DNA of 64,000 bases from an uncultured Campylobacter sp. GTDB lineage: Bacteria > Campylobacterota > Campylobacteria > Campylobacterales > Campylobacteraceae. The stretch covers positions 1 through 64,000 of the forward strand of contig NZ_CALHVN010000005.1 of assembly GCF_938039245.1 (NCBI RefSeq), in the 5' to 3' direction. The notes under the pieces were generated by a model, which searched no databases, had not been told where the DNA came from, and saw only the letters and a program-made list of their open reading frames with translations. Positions 52,867-61,401 of the stretch are shown here, in pieces; position 1 is the stretch's first letter, and every line of letters begins with the position of its first letter. Both the position numbers and the translations under genes were made by a program.

Positions 52867-53670
52867 ATGAAAAATTTGACTATGTTGATACTTTTTGCTA
52901 TCGCGGCCATGGCGGGCGAGCCTAAAAAAGGCGAACTCAGCCCCGAAAAGGAGGCGTTTTTAAGTGCGCGCTACGAAACGCTTAAAAAATCGTGCGCCCA
53001 AAAGGACGCTAGAGCCTGCAAACGCGTGATCTTTTTTTATAAAAAAGACGAACTCAAATATAACGAGCATGAAGCTCAAACGGCGATGCAGACTTTGCTT
53101 GACGCGTGCAAAGAGGGTAAAATTGACGCATGCATGGAGGCAGGCAAAATACATATAGAAAATAAAAATTACGACGCGGCAAAAGAACTTTTGCTGCCTG
53201 CGTGCCTAAGCGGTCATTACGACTCCTGCGCCGTTTACGGTAGATATTTGGAAAAACACTCGCCCGCTAAAAGCAAAAAGCATGCACAAAAGATATATGA
53301 ATTCGCCTGCGACAAAAACTCGGCGCTAGGGTGCGAAAATTTGGGGCTTTTGCTTCGAGCCGAACCTTACTTGCATGACGAACCGCAGGATTTGCCAGGA
53401 TATTTTTATCTAAAAAAAGCCTGCGAAATAGATGCTAGAAGATGCCTTTCTCTGGGTATTTCGTCTTTGTCGTACGATCCTGAGGATGCCATAAAAGCAC
53501 TCACTAGAAACTGCTTTGAGTCGGATATGTTAGCTGGTTGTATTATGCTTACGGAGCATCATAAACGAGGTGCTTTATACGCCTTGGACGACGCTGAGGC
53601 AAAGCGAGTATACGCGCGCCTTTGCGAGCGAGCGCCGTATAAGAAAGAATATTGCCAAGCGGCGCAGTAA
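52867..53670 (+). CDS. Secreted cysteine-rich Sel1-like repeat protein
   Basis: 267 aa with a short signal peptide (MLILFAIAAMAG). The mature part is built of helical pairs with cysteines at a repeat spacing (LLDACKEGKIDACMEAGKI, LLPACLSGHYDSCAVYGRY, FACDKNSALGCENLGLL), as in Helicobacter cysteine-rich (Hcp) Sel1-like proteins, where each repeat has a disulfide. Helicobacter relatives are secreted or periplasmic. AAGGT precedes the ATG. A second, partial Sel1-like gene lies at the right end of the window. Confidence 0.75.
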   Translation: MKNLTMLILFAIAAMAGEPKKGELSPEKEAFLSARYETLKKSCAQKDARACKRVIFFYKKDELKYNEHEAQTAMQTLLDACKEGKIDACMEAGKIHIENKNYDAAKELLLPACLSGHYDSCAVYGRYLEKHSPAKSKKHAQKIYEFACDKNSALGCENLGLLLRAEPYLHDEPQDLPGYFYLKKACEIDARRCLSLGISSLSYDPEDAIKALTRNCFESDMLAGCIMLTEHHKRGALYALDDAEAKRVYARLCERAPYKKEYCQAAQ

Positions 53671-53788
53671 ATTTAATCTCGCTTGCGTTTTGATTTAGGG
53701 CAAATTTAAACGGGCGATTAAAATTTACCGCGCTAAATTTAGGCGAGGCTCTTAGCCTGGGATAAAATTTAAAGATTAAGGAATAAAA

Positions 53789-54430
53789 ATGGGTAAAACG
53801 GCCTTGGTCGTAGGAGCTACGGGAGCGGTCGGACGAGAGATAGTGCGCGGGCTTTGCGAGGATGAAAACTACTACAAAATCATCGTTTGGGCGCGCAGGG
53901 AGCTAAATTTTAGCCACGAAAAGTTAGAGACTCAAATCATAAATTTCGACGAGATCAAAGATATACGGCCGCGCGAGATAGACGAGATATTTTGCGCGCT
54001 GGGCACGACGATGAAGCAAGCCGGTAGCCGCGGGCAGTTTTATAAAGTGGACGTGAGCTACCCCGTAAATATCGCAAAATGGGGCATCGCATCAGGTGCG
54101 CGCCGTTTCGCGCTCATCTCGTCGCAGGGCGCAAACGAGCGGTCGAGATTTTTTTATCTGCGCGCAAAGGGCAAGGCGGAGAAAAAGATCGCCGCTCTGG
54201 GTTTTAAAAGCTTGCAAATAGCGCGGCTGCCTGCGATAAAAAGCGAGCGCGAGCAGGTGCGTATGGGCGAGCTCTTTACGATTTGGCTGTTTGGGCTTTT
54301 GCCGAAGTTTATCTTAACGAACTACCGCCCGATGAGCGCAAAAGATATCGCGGCCGCCGTCATCGCCGCCGCGCAGACGGACGCTAATGGCGTGCAAATT
54401 TATCATCCAAGAGAGTTTATTTATAAGTAA
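53789..54430 (+). CDS. NAD(P)-binding oxidoreductase, atypical SDR
   Basis: 213 aa Rossmann-fold protein. The glycine motif GATGAVGREI is at residues 8-17, and LISSQGAN and FYLRAKGKAEKKI stand where atypical short-chain dehydrogenases (HTATIP2/TIP30-like) have their active region, although the usual YxxxK is YLRAKGKAEK-like. Substrate unknown. The ATG follows AAGGAA. Single-gene unit. Confidence 0.75.
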   Translation: MGKTALVVGATGAVGREIVRGLCEDENYYKIIVWARRELNFSHEKLETQIINFDEIKDIRPREIDEIFCALGTTMKQAGSRGQFYKVDVSYPVNIAKWGIASGARRFALISSQGANERSRFFYLRAKGKAEKKIAALGFKSLQIARLPAIKSEREQVRMGELFTIWLFGLLPKFILTNYRPMSAKDIAAAVIAAAQTDANGVQIYHPREFIYK

Positions 54431-54902
54431 AAGCGTAAAGGCGATTTTAGATTTAAGCTTTTAAAAACGCCGAAAATGCGCCTGCTATTTTAAAATAAAA
54501 AATCGGCCGGATTTTGCAAGGCGCGCGGGCTTATTTAAATTCGGCCCTTGAGCGCGGTTTAGCTATTTGCTCGGTAGCGGACAAAAGTCGGGTGCGTCAA
54601 AAAGAGGCTCGCGTTTATGTTTGGCTATTTGTTTGGTCGCGGCCAAAACGCTGCTAGGACGACTTTTGCGCCATAAGCCGCCTAGTAGGTAGCGCGAGCC
54701 TGCACGCAGTTTCCTTGCTCGCGCAAAAATCAAAACGCCTACTTAAAGACTATGCCGGATGCGGTAAAATCCATTTGCTCAGGTTCGACGTTTGGTAGCG
54801 ATCTAAATACCGACCCACCGATCACCTCTTGCCAAATTCTAAATACATAAGATTTATTCTATTGTGATATAATTTAAATTAGAATGATTAAGGGGAAAAT
54901 TA
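54431..54902. other. Degenerate spacer with minus-strand coding scrap
   Basis: No intact gene. On the minus strand 54739-54855 holds a C-terminal piece of about 38 codons (FRIWQEVIGGSVFRSL then NVEPEQMDFTASGIVFK) ending in TAG, of unknown family. Near 54563 and 54624 two similar words (TAGCTATTTGCTCGGT and TGGCTATTTGTTTGGT) suggest a worn direct repeat. The AT-rich gene that follows may have been inserted here. Confidence 0.4.
54868..54873 (+). promoter_or_regulatory. Promoter -10 of the AT-rich orphan gene
   Basis: TATAAT preceded by TGTGA, 30 bases before the GTG start at 54903; AAGGGG at 54890-54895 is the ribosome site. Confidence 0.5.
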
Positions 54903-55778
54903 GTGGAAAATGAAAATGTACCGGCTTTATATAGCCAATGGTGTGAAATTCTAAAAGATATATTAAAAAATAATGGCATTAATAATTTAGACGACATAGC
55001 AATAGGTGAAATACCAATGTATTTCAAAGAATATATTTTTAGAACCTTGCAAGATGGCTTAAAGCATAAAGTATATTTTTCGAAACAATTGCAAAATAAT
55101 CTAAAGTATAACAATTTCAAAACAGTCATAGAAGATATAAAAAATAAAGCGCAAGATGGACAAAGGCTAACTCAATATCTATCAAAAGGTATTGTAAAGA
55201 ATTTAAAAGAACCAGACAAACTACTAAATGATTGGGGTATTGTTCATATGCATTTATCAAATGATATACAAGCTGATGGTTTTTGCAAGAGAACAAATGA
55301 ATTATTATTTGTATATAGAAATTTTTTAAATTCGACCGACATGTATTTTTTAGACATCTTTGAGCACGGTAGATGGAACGAAAAAGAAATTGTTGAAATC
55401 ATTCATAAAAATTGGCCAGAATCTATTAAACGCTTCAAAATTGATTGTCTAGAGATATGCCACAATCCAACAAACAACGAGATAAAAGACTTAAGAAAAT
55501 CAAACATTAATTCAGCAATTGAACTTAGCGATGGAACTGCTTATATGGCGATTGGCGGTGGAATGACTATGACTGGTACAAATATGTGGTCTATGATGGA
55601 TCAAATTAACAGCTTAAAATTTTTCAGAAAAATAGAAAAAGAAATAGCAGAAGAAAGTGGTATCTCTGCCGAGAACCTATCTCTCACTTTAGAAAATGGA
55701 AAATTAGTTATAAAATCAAATAATAGAAATATTTGCGATATTCAAAGTCCATATGATAGTATTTTAGAACAGTTTTGA
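54903..55778 (+). CDS. AT-rich orphan gene of unknown function
   Basis: 291 aa, soluble. It is far more AT-rich than its neighbours and uses different codons (many AAA, AAT, ATA), which points to recent transfer. The N-terminal about 100 residues are helical. The middle has GIVHMHLSNDI, then KRTNELLFVY and DIFEHGRWNEKEIVEIIHKN, a spacing of histidines and aromatics that looks like a compact nuclease or toxin-type active region, but I cannot name a family. The last 40 residues form another small helical unit. GTG start with AAGGGG. No partner gene is seen. Confidence 0.6.
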   Translation: MENENVPALYSQWCEILKDILKNNGINNLDDIAIGEIPMYFKEYIFRTLQDGLKHKVYFSKQLQNNLKYNNFKTVIEDIKNKAQDGQRLTQYLSKGIVKNLKEPDKLLNDWGIVHMHLSNDIQADGFCKRTNELLFVYRNFLNSTDMYFLDIFEHGRWNEKEIVEIIHKNWPESIKRFKIDCLEICHNPTNNEIKDLRKSNINSAIELSDGTAYMAIGGGMTMTGTNMWSMMDQINSLKFFRKIEKEIAEESGISAENLSLTLENGKLVIKSNNRNICDIQSPYDSILEQF

Positions 55779-55850
55779 TATTATTTCACTAATTAGTACT
55801 TAAATAAGAGCAATATATTAATATTCTCACTTTAAAGCCATTAACATAAA

Positions 55851-56755
55851 TTAAACCGCTTCCGCGCGTAAAATTTCGCTGTGAATTTTAGGCGGCATCC
55901 CAAACATCCTTGCGTATTCGCGGCTAAACTGCGATGCGCTCTCATATCCCACGTCAAATGCAGCCTGCGCAACGCCGATCTTTTTGGTCGCGAGCAGATT
56001 TTTTGCCTCTTCTAGGCGGATCTTTTTTTGAAAAGCTATGGGGCTTAGCGAGGTTACGATTTTGAAGTTATGATATAGCGAAGACTCGCTCATATCGCAT
56101 TCGCGCGCAACATCTTTCATGTTTAGTTTTTGCGAAAACTCGTTTTTTATCTTTGCTACGGCTTTTGAAATTTTATTCGAGACGCTGCCTTGCATCGCAA
56201 ATTTACTTAAAAAATAGCCGCTTTTATCGTTTGTTACGAGCGTGTAAAGTATCTCTTTTTTAGCAAGGTCTGAGAGAAATTTGACCTTCTCTTTCGGCTT
56301 TTCTAGTAGCCAGACAAACCTCAAAACAGGTTCTAAAATTTCATCCGTTATCTCGCCAAAGAATATGCCTTTTTCGCTTTTTTGCAGACTCTGCTCTTTT
56401 ACGTCCACGCCTTTTAGCACTTCATAGACCTCATCAAGGCTAAATTTAATGCGAAGCGAGATGTATGGTTTCTCTTTTGAAGCGTCTGTTAGGCTTATAT
56501 TTAACGGTACATGAGTAGAAGCTAGCGCATAAGTCTGCTCGTCGTATCCGTGCATATCATCGCCAAAGCCGATCGCCTTTGCTCCTTGCAGTATTATGCA
56601 CAATGACGGCTCATAAACCGCGCTGATAAAATCATGCGTTTTGTCGCTGATTAAAAGTCAAGCGAGTCGATCTCGCTCTGCTCTAGGCAGTTTACGCCGC
56701 ATCTATCTAATAAAAACTCTTTTGTCTGCTCTTTTAGTAAATTTACATCAGCCAT
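55851..56755 (-). pseudogene. AraC-family regulator, frameshifted near the N-terminus
   Basis: The long frame 55851-56603 holds the AraC N-terminal domain from LCIILQGAKAIGFGDD onward and the two HTH units at the end (MKDVARECDMSESSLYHNF, then IGVAQAAFDVGYESASQFSREY). The true start is the ATG at 56755, behind GGAGG: MADVNLLKEQTKEFLLDRC...SEIDSLDF. The two parts meet at 56653-56656, where four T (on the coding strand) stand; five would restore one protein of about 301 aa with the expected VYEPSLCIILQG. One base is missing, so the gene is broken unless the sequence is wrong. It is divergent from the hydrolase gene and was probably its regulator. Confidence 0.75.
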
Positions 56756-56946
56756 TTTTACGCCTCCAAACTAAATTTTGCAAAATTATACAACTTTTTA
56801 GAAAATTTGCAGGATTAGGCATGAAATTTAGAGGATCGTTCTAACGTAAAATTTAAAATACAGATATAATACACCACAACAAAACGATATGCGAGACGCG
56901 AAAATCCAAAGCTCACCAAAATATCAAAAAATTTAAAGGAGAAGAG

Positions 56947-58029
56947 ATGAATCTTAAGAAATTTGCGGCGACGCTTGTAGCGTCAAGTTTTATTTTAGGA
57001 GGTAATGCAATGGCTAACACAAACGTGGCAAAATCACCGCTAGAGGCGGTATCGATGGTAAGCGAGTGGGACAAAGTTTTCGCTAAAAGCGATAAGGTAG
57101 ATCACAAGAAAGTTAAATTTAAAAATCGTTACGGCGTGGAGATCGTCGGCGATCTTTATACGCCTAAAAATTTGCATGGTAAAGCTGCCGCGATCGCAGT
57201 TAGCGGACCTTTTGGCGCAGTCAAAGAGCAATCAAGCGGCCTTTACGCCCAAACTTTGGCCGAGCGCGGCTTTATCACGCTTGCCTTTGATCCAAGCTAC
57301 ACCGGAGAGAGCGGCGGCGAGCCAAGAAATTTAGCAAGTCCGGAGATAAACACTGACGATTTTAGCGCTGCGGTGGATTTTCTAGGCACCCAGAGCAATA
57401 TAGATCGAGGTAGAATCGGCATTTTAGGCGTATGCGGCTGGGGCGGCTTTGCTCTAAACGCAGCTCTTGCCGATCCTCGCATAAAGGCGGTTGCGACCAG
57501 CACGATGTATGATATGACGCGAGTGATGGCAAAAGGATACAACGATAGCATAGGCGCCGATGAGAGATATGAAACTAAAAATAAGCTAGCCGAGCAACGC
57601 TGGGTCGATGCTAAAAATGGCAAACCGGCATATACTGGTGCGATAAACGTTGATCCAAAAAAGGTAGACGCAAGCACGCCGCAGTTTATCGCTGAGTATG
57701 CAGACTTTTACCGCACGCCGCGCGGATATCACAAGCGCTCCGTAAACTCAAACAGCGGAGAGAGCGGCTGGATCGTCACAAACCCTATCTCGTTTATAAA
57801 TATGCCGATCCTTGCTTACGCAAGCGAGATGAGGACTCCAACTCTTATCGTAGCAGGCGAGAAAGCGCACTCAAGATACTTTAGCGAGGACGCTTTTAAA
57901 TCTCTCGGCAATAAAAATAAAGAACTAGTTATCGTCCCTGGCGCCGTGCACACAGATCTATATGACAATAAAAATAACAAGATCCCATACGATAAATTTG
58001 AGGAATTTTTCAAAGCAAATTTGAAATAA
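56947..58029 (+). CDS. Exported alpha/beta hydrolase with cysteine elbow
   Basis: 360 aa with a signal peptide (FAATLVASSFILGGNAMA). Alpha/beta-hydrolase fold of the dienelactone-hydrolase/YcjY type: GPFGAVKEQSSGLYAQTLAE, FDPSYTGESGG, and the nucleophile elbow ILGVCGWGGFAL, where Cys replaces the usual Ser. The catalytic acid and His are likely in VAGEKAHSR and VPGAVHTDLYD. AAAGGAG precedes the ATG. It is divergent from the AraC-type regulator, the usual pairing of such hydrolases in Campylobacter and Helicobacter. Substrate unknown. Confidence 0.78.
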   Translation: MNLKKFAATLVASSFILGGNAMANTNVAKSPLEAVSMVSEWDKVFAKSDKVDHKKVKFKNRYGVEIVGDLYTPKNLHGKAAAIAVSGPFGAVKEQSSGLYAQTLAERGFITLAFDPSYTGESGGEPRNLASPEINTDDFSAAVDFLGTQSNIDRGRIGILGVCGWGGFALNAALADPRIKAVATSTMYDMTRVMAKGYNDSIGADERYETKNKLAEQRWVDAKNGKPAYTGAINVDPKKVDASTPQFIAEYADFYRTPRGYHKRSVNSNSGESGWIVTNPISFINMPILAYASEMRTPTLIVAGEKAHSRYFSEDAFKSLGNKNKELVIVPGAVHTDLYDNKNNKIPYDKFEEFFKANLK

Positions 58030-58034
58030 ACCGC

Positions 58035-58057
58035 TACCCCTGCACCTTACAGGGGTA
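58035..58057 (+). terminator. Hairpin between hydrolase and cyclophilin-like gene
   Basis: TACCCCTG (58035-58042) pairs with CAGGGGTA (58050-58057). Only a few bases of AAAT follow, so it may attenuate rather than stop transcription into the next gene. Confidence 0.5.
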
Positions 58058-58082
58058 AATTCGAGAGATAAGGGAGGTAAAA

Positions 58083-58499
58083 ATGAGAAAAATTTTAGCC
58101 GTCTTTATGCTTTTTGCTGGGTTAAATTTAGCAGCAGGAGAGAAAATGCAAAATTTAAAGATAGTCCTAAAGAGCTCTAACGGCGAAGCGACAGCTATCC
58201 TAGATGATACGGTAGCGGCAAGAAGCTTTGCCGCACAGCTACCGCTAACGCTAAATTTAGAGGACTACGGCGGGCACGAAAAGGTCGCTAAGTTGCCAAA
58301 ACCGCTTGATATAAGAGGCGCTCCGAGCGGCAGCGACGGCAAAAAAGGCGAAATCTCGTACTTTGCTCCGTGGAATAACTTTGTCATCTACTACGGCTAC
58401 CAGCCTTACTACGAAGGTATCGTGCGCCTGGGCGTGATCGAGGGCGATGTGAGCTCGGTCGCAAAAGACGGGCAGATTAAGATCGAACTAGCCGAATAA
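58083..58499 (+). CDS. Exported cyclophilin-like-fold protein
   Basis: 138 aa with signal peptide (KILAVFMLFAGLNLAAG). The mature part matches the small cyclophilin-like barrel family: LDDTVAARSFAAQLPLTLNLEDYGG, KLPKPLDI, then GEISYFAPWNNFVIYYG and VRLGVIEGD. Enzyme activity is not established for this family. GGGAGG precedes the ATG. Probably co-transcribed with the hydrolase. Confidence 0.78.
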   Translation: MRKILAVFMLFAGLNLAAGEKMQNLKIVLKSSNGEATAILDDTVAARSFAAQLPLTLNLEDYGGHEKVAKLPKPLDIRGAPSGSDGKKGEISYFAPWNNFVIYYGYQPYYEGIVRLGVIEGDVSSVAKDGQIKIELAE

Positions 58500-58567
58500 T
58501 AAATTTAATATGGAGCCATATTTTAGGGCAAAAAGAGCTCTCGTAGGGCGCGCTAAAAAGCGTGCAT

Positions 58568-58855
58568 ATGTGTTTAAATAAAATTACGCTTAGCCCTGAA
58601 GATAACGCTAAATTTGAAGAAATTTTGATCAAGTAGATGAGAATAAGCCTCGCCAAAGAAAGCGGCATGCTGGCGCTTTGTGCCTTCACGCTAAAAGATG
58701 CGCCGAGCCAGTGGATATTTTTTGAAATTTACGCTGGCGAGGCCGCGTATGAGGCGCACAGGCAGGCGCCGCATTTTAAGGAGTTCTTGTAGGCGCGCGA
58801 CGATATGGTTGCTATGTTTGAGAGTTTTGCGCTAAAAAAACAACTACTCTTTTAG
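58568..58855 (+). pseudogene. Antibiotic-biosynthesis-monooxygenase-like gene with two TAG codons
   Basis: A single frame from ATG 58568 to TAG 58853-58855 reads as a complete ABM/YgiN-type dimeric alpha/beta-barrel protein of about 95 aa: LSPEDNAKFEEILIK, MRISLAKESGMLALCAFTLK, WIFFEIYAGEAAYEAHRQAP and HFKEFL. It is cut by TAG after EEILIK and after HFKEFL. No frameshift exists. The amber positions fit former CAG codons. Related genes act on quinones or are stress-linked. Confidence 0.65.
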
Positions 58856-58963
58856 CAAGATGAAGCCCCGCAAATAAAAACTAAATTTAACGGTTTTGTG
58901 AGAGCGTCACCGAATGCGTTGGCGTAAAAAACGTCTCAAACTAGATTTTAAAAAAGGAGAAAA

Positions 58964-59200
58964 ATGATAGACATTAGGTATTTTAGGTTTGTTTTCGCGT
59001 TTATTATGGCGCTTTTTATGTCGCTTATCATCTCAGGCGTACTTACATACGTAAATTTGGGGTTTGCCGATGGTTTTTTTGGCATTTGGATGGCCGGTTA
59101 CGCAAAAGCTTTTGCCGTGGCGTATCCTAGCATACTTGTAATCGCGCCGCTAACTACGAAGATTACCAAAGCTATTTGCGTAGATAAATCGCAAAAGTAA
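58964..59200 (+). CDS. DUF2798 small membrane protein
   Basis: 78 aa with two membrane helices (FVFAFIMALFMSLIISGVLTY and AFAVAYPSILVIAPLTTKIT). It matches the DUF2798 pattern, including FWxWMxGYxKAFxVAYP-like GIWMAGYAKAFAVAYPS. Function unknown. AAAGGAG before the ATG. Confidence 0.8.
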   Translation: MIDIRYFRFVFAFIMALFMSLIISGVLTYVNLGFADGFFGIWMAGYAKAFAVAYPSILVIAPLTTKITKAICVDKSQK

Positions 59201-59599
59201 ATTTAGCGGCTAAATCGTTGCTAAGCCTTGGGCGTAAGGCCAGCATGCCCTTATAGGTGCGCGGTTTAAATTTAAACGCAGAAGCTGCGCGTAAAAAGCA
59301 AAATCACCTAAGATAATAGGCAGAAGCGAAAGCAGCCTTGTCTGAAACGGGACTAAGGGCGGACTTTTGTGGACGCGAACGACTTGTTTTTTAACGGTTT
59401 GTCGGCGACATAAGCAGAGCATAAATTTAAACTCGGTTCGGCGGCATAAATTAACGCTCGCGGGCGAATTTAAAGAGTAAATTTATCGCGCCTTGCTTAA
59501 CGTTGGGCGGCTTTATTTGCCGCTAGAGCGTAGATTTGCTTTTAAATTTAAACTTAGCCTGAGTTTGCGGCGTAAAATAAATTTAGCAAACCTCGCCGC
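59201..59599. other. Spacer between convergent genes
   Basis: About 400 bases, AAATTT-rich. A minus-strand frame at 59210-59422 has no ribosome site and no protein-like composition, so it is not called. No strong terminator is seen. Confidence 0.5.
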
Positions 59600-60274
59600 T
59601 TAATTAAATTTTATCCCTCGCACGACTTGCGCGCCAAGACCCGTTTGCATATGCCGCAAAAACATCGCGTGATAAAAATCCCCCTCGTGTCCCGGCGCGT
59701 CGTAGGTGGCGACGAGGCTTGCCGGTACGACGACTCTGCGCCTGATATTTGCCTCGTTTGCGCTAAGCTTTAGGTGCGAGACTAGCTGATAGACGCACAG
59801 ATCGGTGCAGTCGCCTAGTACAACGAAGGTGTTTATGTGCGGATTTTGCGCGATAAACGCGTTAAATTCGGCGCAGTAAGCCGCGCTCAGGGAATTTTTG
59901 CGAAAGATTTTTATCTCGTCAAAAAACGGCAGATCGCGCAGCTGCGGTATCGTCTTTGCGCCATCGGTGCCTTTGATAGCGTGGGGCGGAAATGCGTCAA
60001 ACTCCGCGCAGTTTGCCTCGTGACTATCCTCGAGCAGCACGAGATTTCTCGCACCCGCCGCGTAAGCCGCGCTAAAAGTCCGCGCTATACCGTCCGCAAT
60101 CGCGCCCACTCGCGGGCTAGCTAGCGGCCCCATGCTGCAAAATCCCTCTATCATATCCACGCTGATAAATGCGGTGTTTGCCGCGTCGCCCGCTAAAAGT
60201 TCGCTAAATTTAATCTCCTTTAGCTCCTCAAACCACACCGCCAAATCCTCTAAAATTTTCGCGTCAAATTTCAT
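59600..60274 (-). CDS. Isochorismatase-like cysteine hydrolase
   Basis: About 224 aa. The catalytic triad pattern is visible: Asp in FISVDMIEGFCS, a Lys region in the middle and the nucleophile Cys in VVLGDCTDLCVYQLVSHLK. Such enzymes hydrolyse nicotinamide, isochorismate or carbamoyl-type substrates. The substrate is not clear; the VLEDSHEANCAEFDAFPPHAI segment recalls nicotinamidase-like members. An upstream frame extends to 60358, but the ATG at 60274 follows AAGGAG and is preferred. Confidence 0.82.
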   Translation of the reverse strand: MKFDAKILEDLAVWFEELKEIKFSELLAGDAANTAFISVDMIEGFCSMGPLASPRVGAIADGIARTFSAAYAAGARNLVLLEDSHEANCAEFDAFPPHAIKGTDGAKTIPQLRDLPFFDEIKIFRKNSLSAAYCAEFNAFIAQNPHINTFVVLGDCTDLCVYQLVSHLKLSANEANIRRRVVVPASLVATYDAPGHEGDFYHAMFLRHMQTGLGAQVVRGIKFN

Positions 60275-60402
60275 TTTCTCTCCTTGTTTTGATTGTTTTT
60301 CGTTCGTTGTTCGGCTGGCCGAAGCCAAACCTTCCGCCGCCCTAAATTTTGCGTTCAAATTTAAACTCCGCCTAGAGCATCAAATTTTATCAAATTTACC
60401 GC

Positions 60403-61401
60403 CTAGCCGCGCGTCTTTGCGGGCAAATTTACGCAAAAGCTCTTTGGCTCAAGCTCGATCTCGATACTGCCGCCGTGGGCCTGGACGATCTGCAGGCATA
60501 GGTGCAACCCAAGGCCGTTGCCCTTTAGTTTGCTTGTTTTAAAGGGCTCAAAGACCATGGCTTGGTTTTTGATCGGCACGCCGCTATCGGTCACGGCAAA
60601 TTTATGTTCGCCCTCGCGCTGCTCGTAGTCTATGCGCACCCAGCCCTCGTCGTCCTCGTTTTCCTCGACTGCATCGATCGCGTTAAACAGCATATTTTGA
60701 AACACCATCGCGAGCAGATCGCGGTCGCCCACGTAGGGTAGGTCGGGGAAATTTAGGCTAAATTTGATCTCCTTGCCGTAGGTGTAGCACTCTATCGCCG
60801 CTTCGCACTCGCTTTTTAGCTCGGCTAGGTTAAATTCGCGCGCGTTTATCGTTAGGCCTTTGGTAAAAAGCAATGTGGCCTTGATGATGCGCTCAACGCG
60901 CCAGATCGCCTTTTGCATCTGCTCGACGACGGGGCGAGCGCGCTCGTCGGCTTTTTTTATCAGCGTGGAGGCTAGCAGCGAGATCGAGCCAACGGGGTTG
61001 CGTATCTCGTGGGCGAGGTGGGCGGCGACCTGCCCCATCGAGGCTAGGCGCTCGGTGCGCTTTTCGGTCGTTATGTCGGTTGCGGAGATGATTTTTTTGC
61101 CCTCTTTTTGGGCGATTTTGATTAGATAAATTTGCCCCTCAGCGCTTATCTCGCCTTCCTCTTGCGGGATAAATTTTAAAATTTGCCCGAGTTTTAGGGC
61201 TTCCGAGTTTTGTAAAAATATCTCGCCCGCCTCGTCCAAAACCCAGATCGCATTGGGTAAAATTTCCACGATATCTTTGATGAAGCCTTGCAAACTCGCA
61301 TAGGACGCCGTTAGATTTTTGTACTCGCGCTCTATCAGATAGGTCTGCTCGATCAGGCTTTTTAGTCCGTCCTGGACGCTGGTTTTATCTATCTGGGTCA
61401 T
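60403..61401 (-). CDS. flgS: Sensor histidine kinase FlgS (flagellar regulation)
   Basis: 332 aa, cytoplasmic. PAS-like region about 50-105 (PNAIWVLDEAGEIFLQNSE), H-box AAHLAHEIRNPVGSI with the phospho-accepting His near 132, then N box, G1 and G2 (GNGLGLHLCLQIV). With the NtrC-type regulator FlgR it activates sigma-54 flagellar genes in Campylobacter. It lacks membrane helices, as FlgS does. The start overlaps the DUF234-like gene (ATGA). Neighbours match the C. jejuni flgS locus as I recall it. Confidence 0.85.
   Translation of the reverse strand: MTQIDKTSVQDGLKSLIEQTYLIEREYKNLTASYASLQGFIKDIVEILPNAIWVLDEAGEIFLQNSEALKLGQILKFIPQEEGEISAEGQIYLIKIAQKEGKKIISATDITTEKRTERLASMGQVAAHLAHEIRNPVGSISLLASTLIKKADERARPVVEQMQKAIWRVERIIKATLLFTKGLTINAREFNLAELKSECEAAIECYTYGKEIKFSLNFPDLPYVGDRDLLAMVFQNMLFNAIDAVEENEDDEGWVRIDYEQREGEHKFAVTDSGVPIKNQAMVFEPFKTSKLKGNGLGLHLCLQIVQAHGGSIEIELEPKSFCVNLPAKTRG

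Noticed and set aside
20618..58855. Reassignment of TAG as a sense codon in this organism
   Set aside because: Ordinary genes here end with TAG (for example the permease ending at 2249, the NnrS-like gene ending at 4044 and dnaE ending at 49141), so TAG is a working stop. The two amber-interrupted genes are best seen as pseudogenes unless read-through is shown.
59210..59422. Minus-strand frame of 70 codons between DUF2798 and the isochorismatase-like gene
   Set aside because: No start signal and an arginine/leucine/cysteine composition typical of antisense reading.
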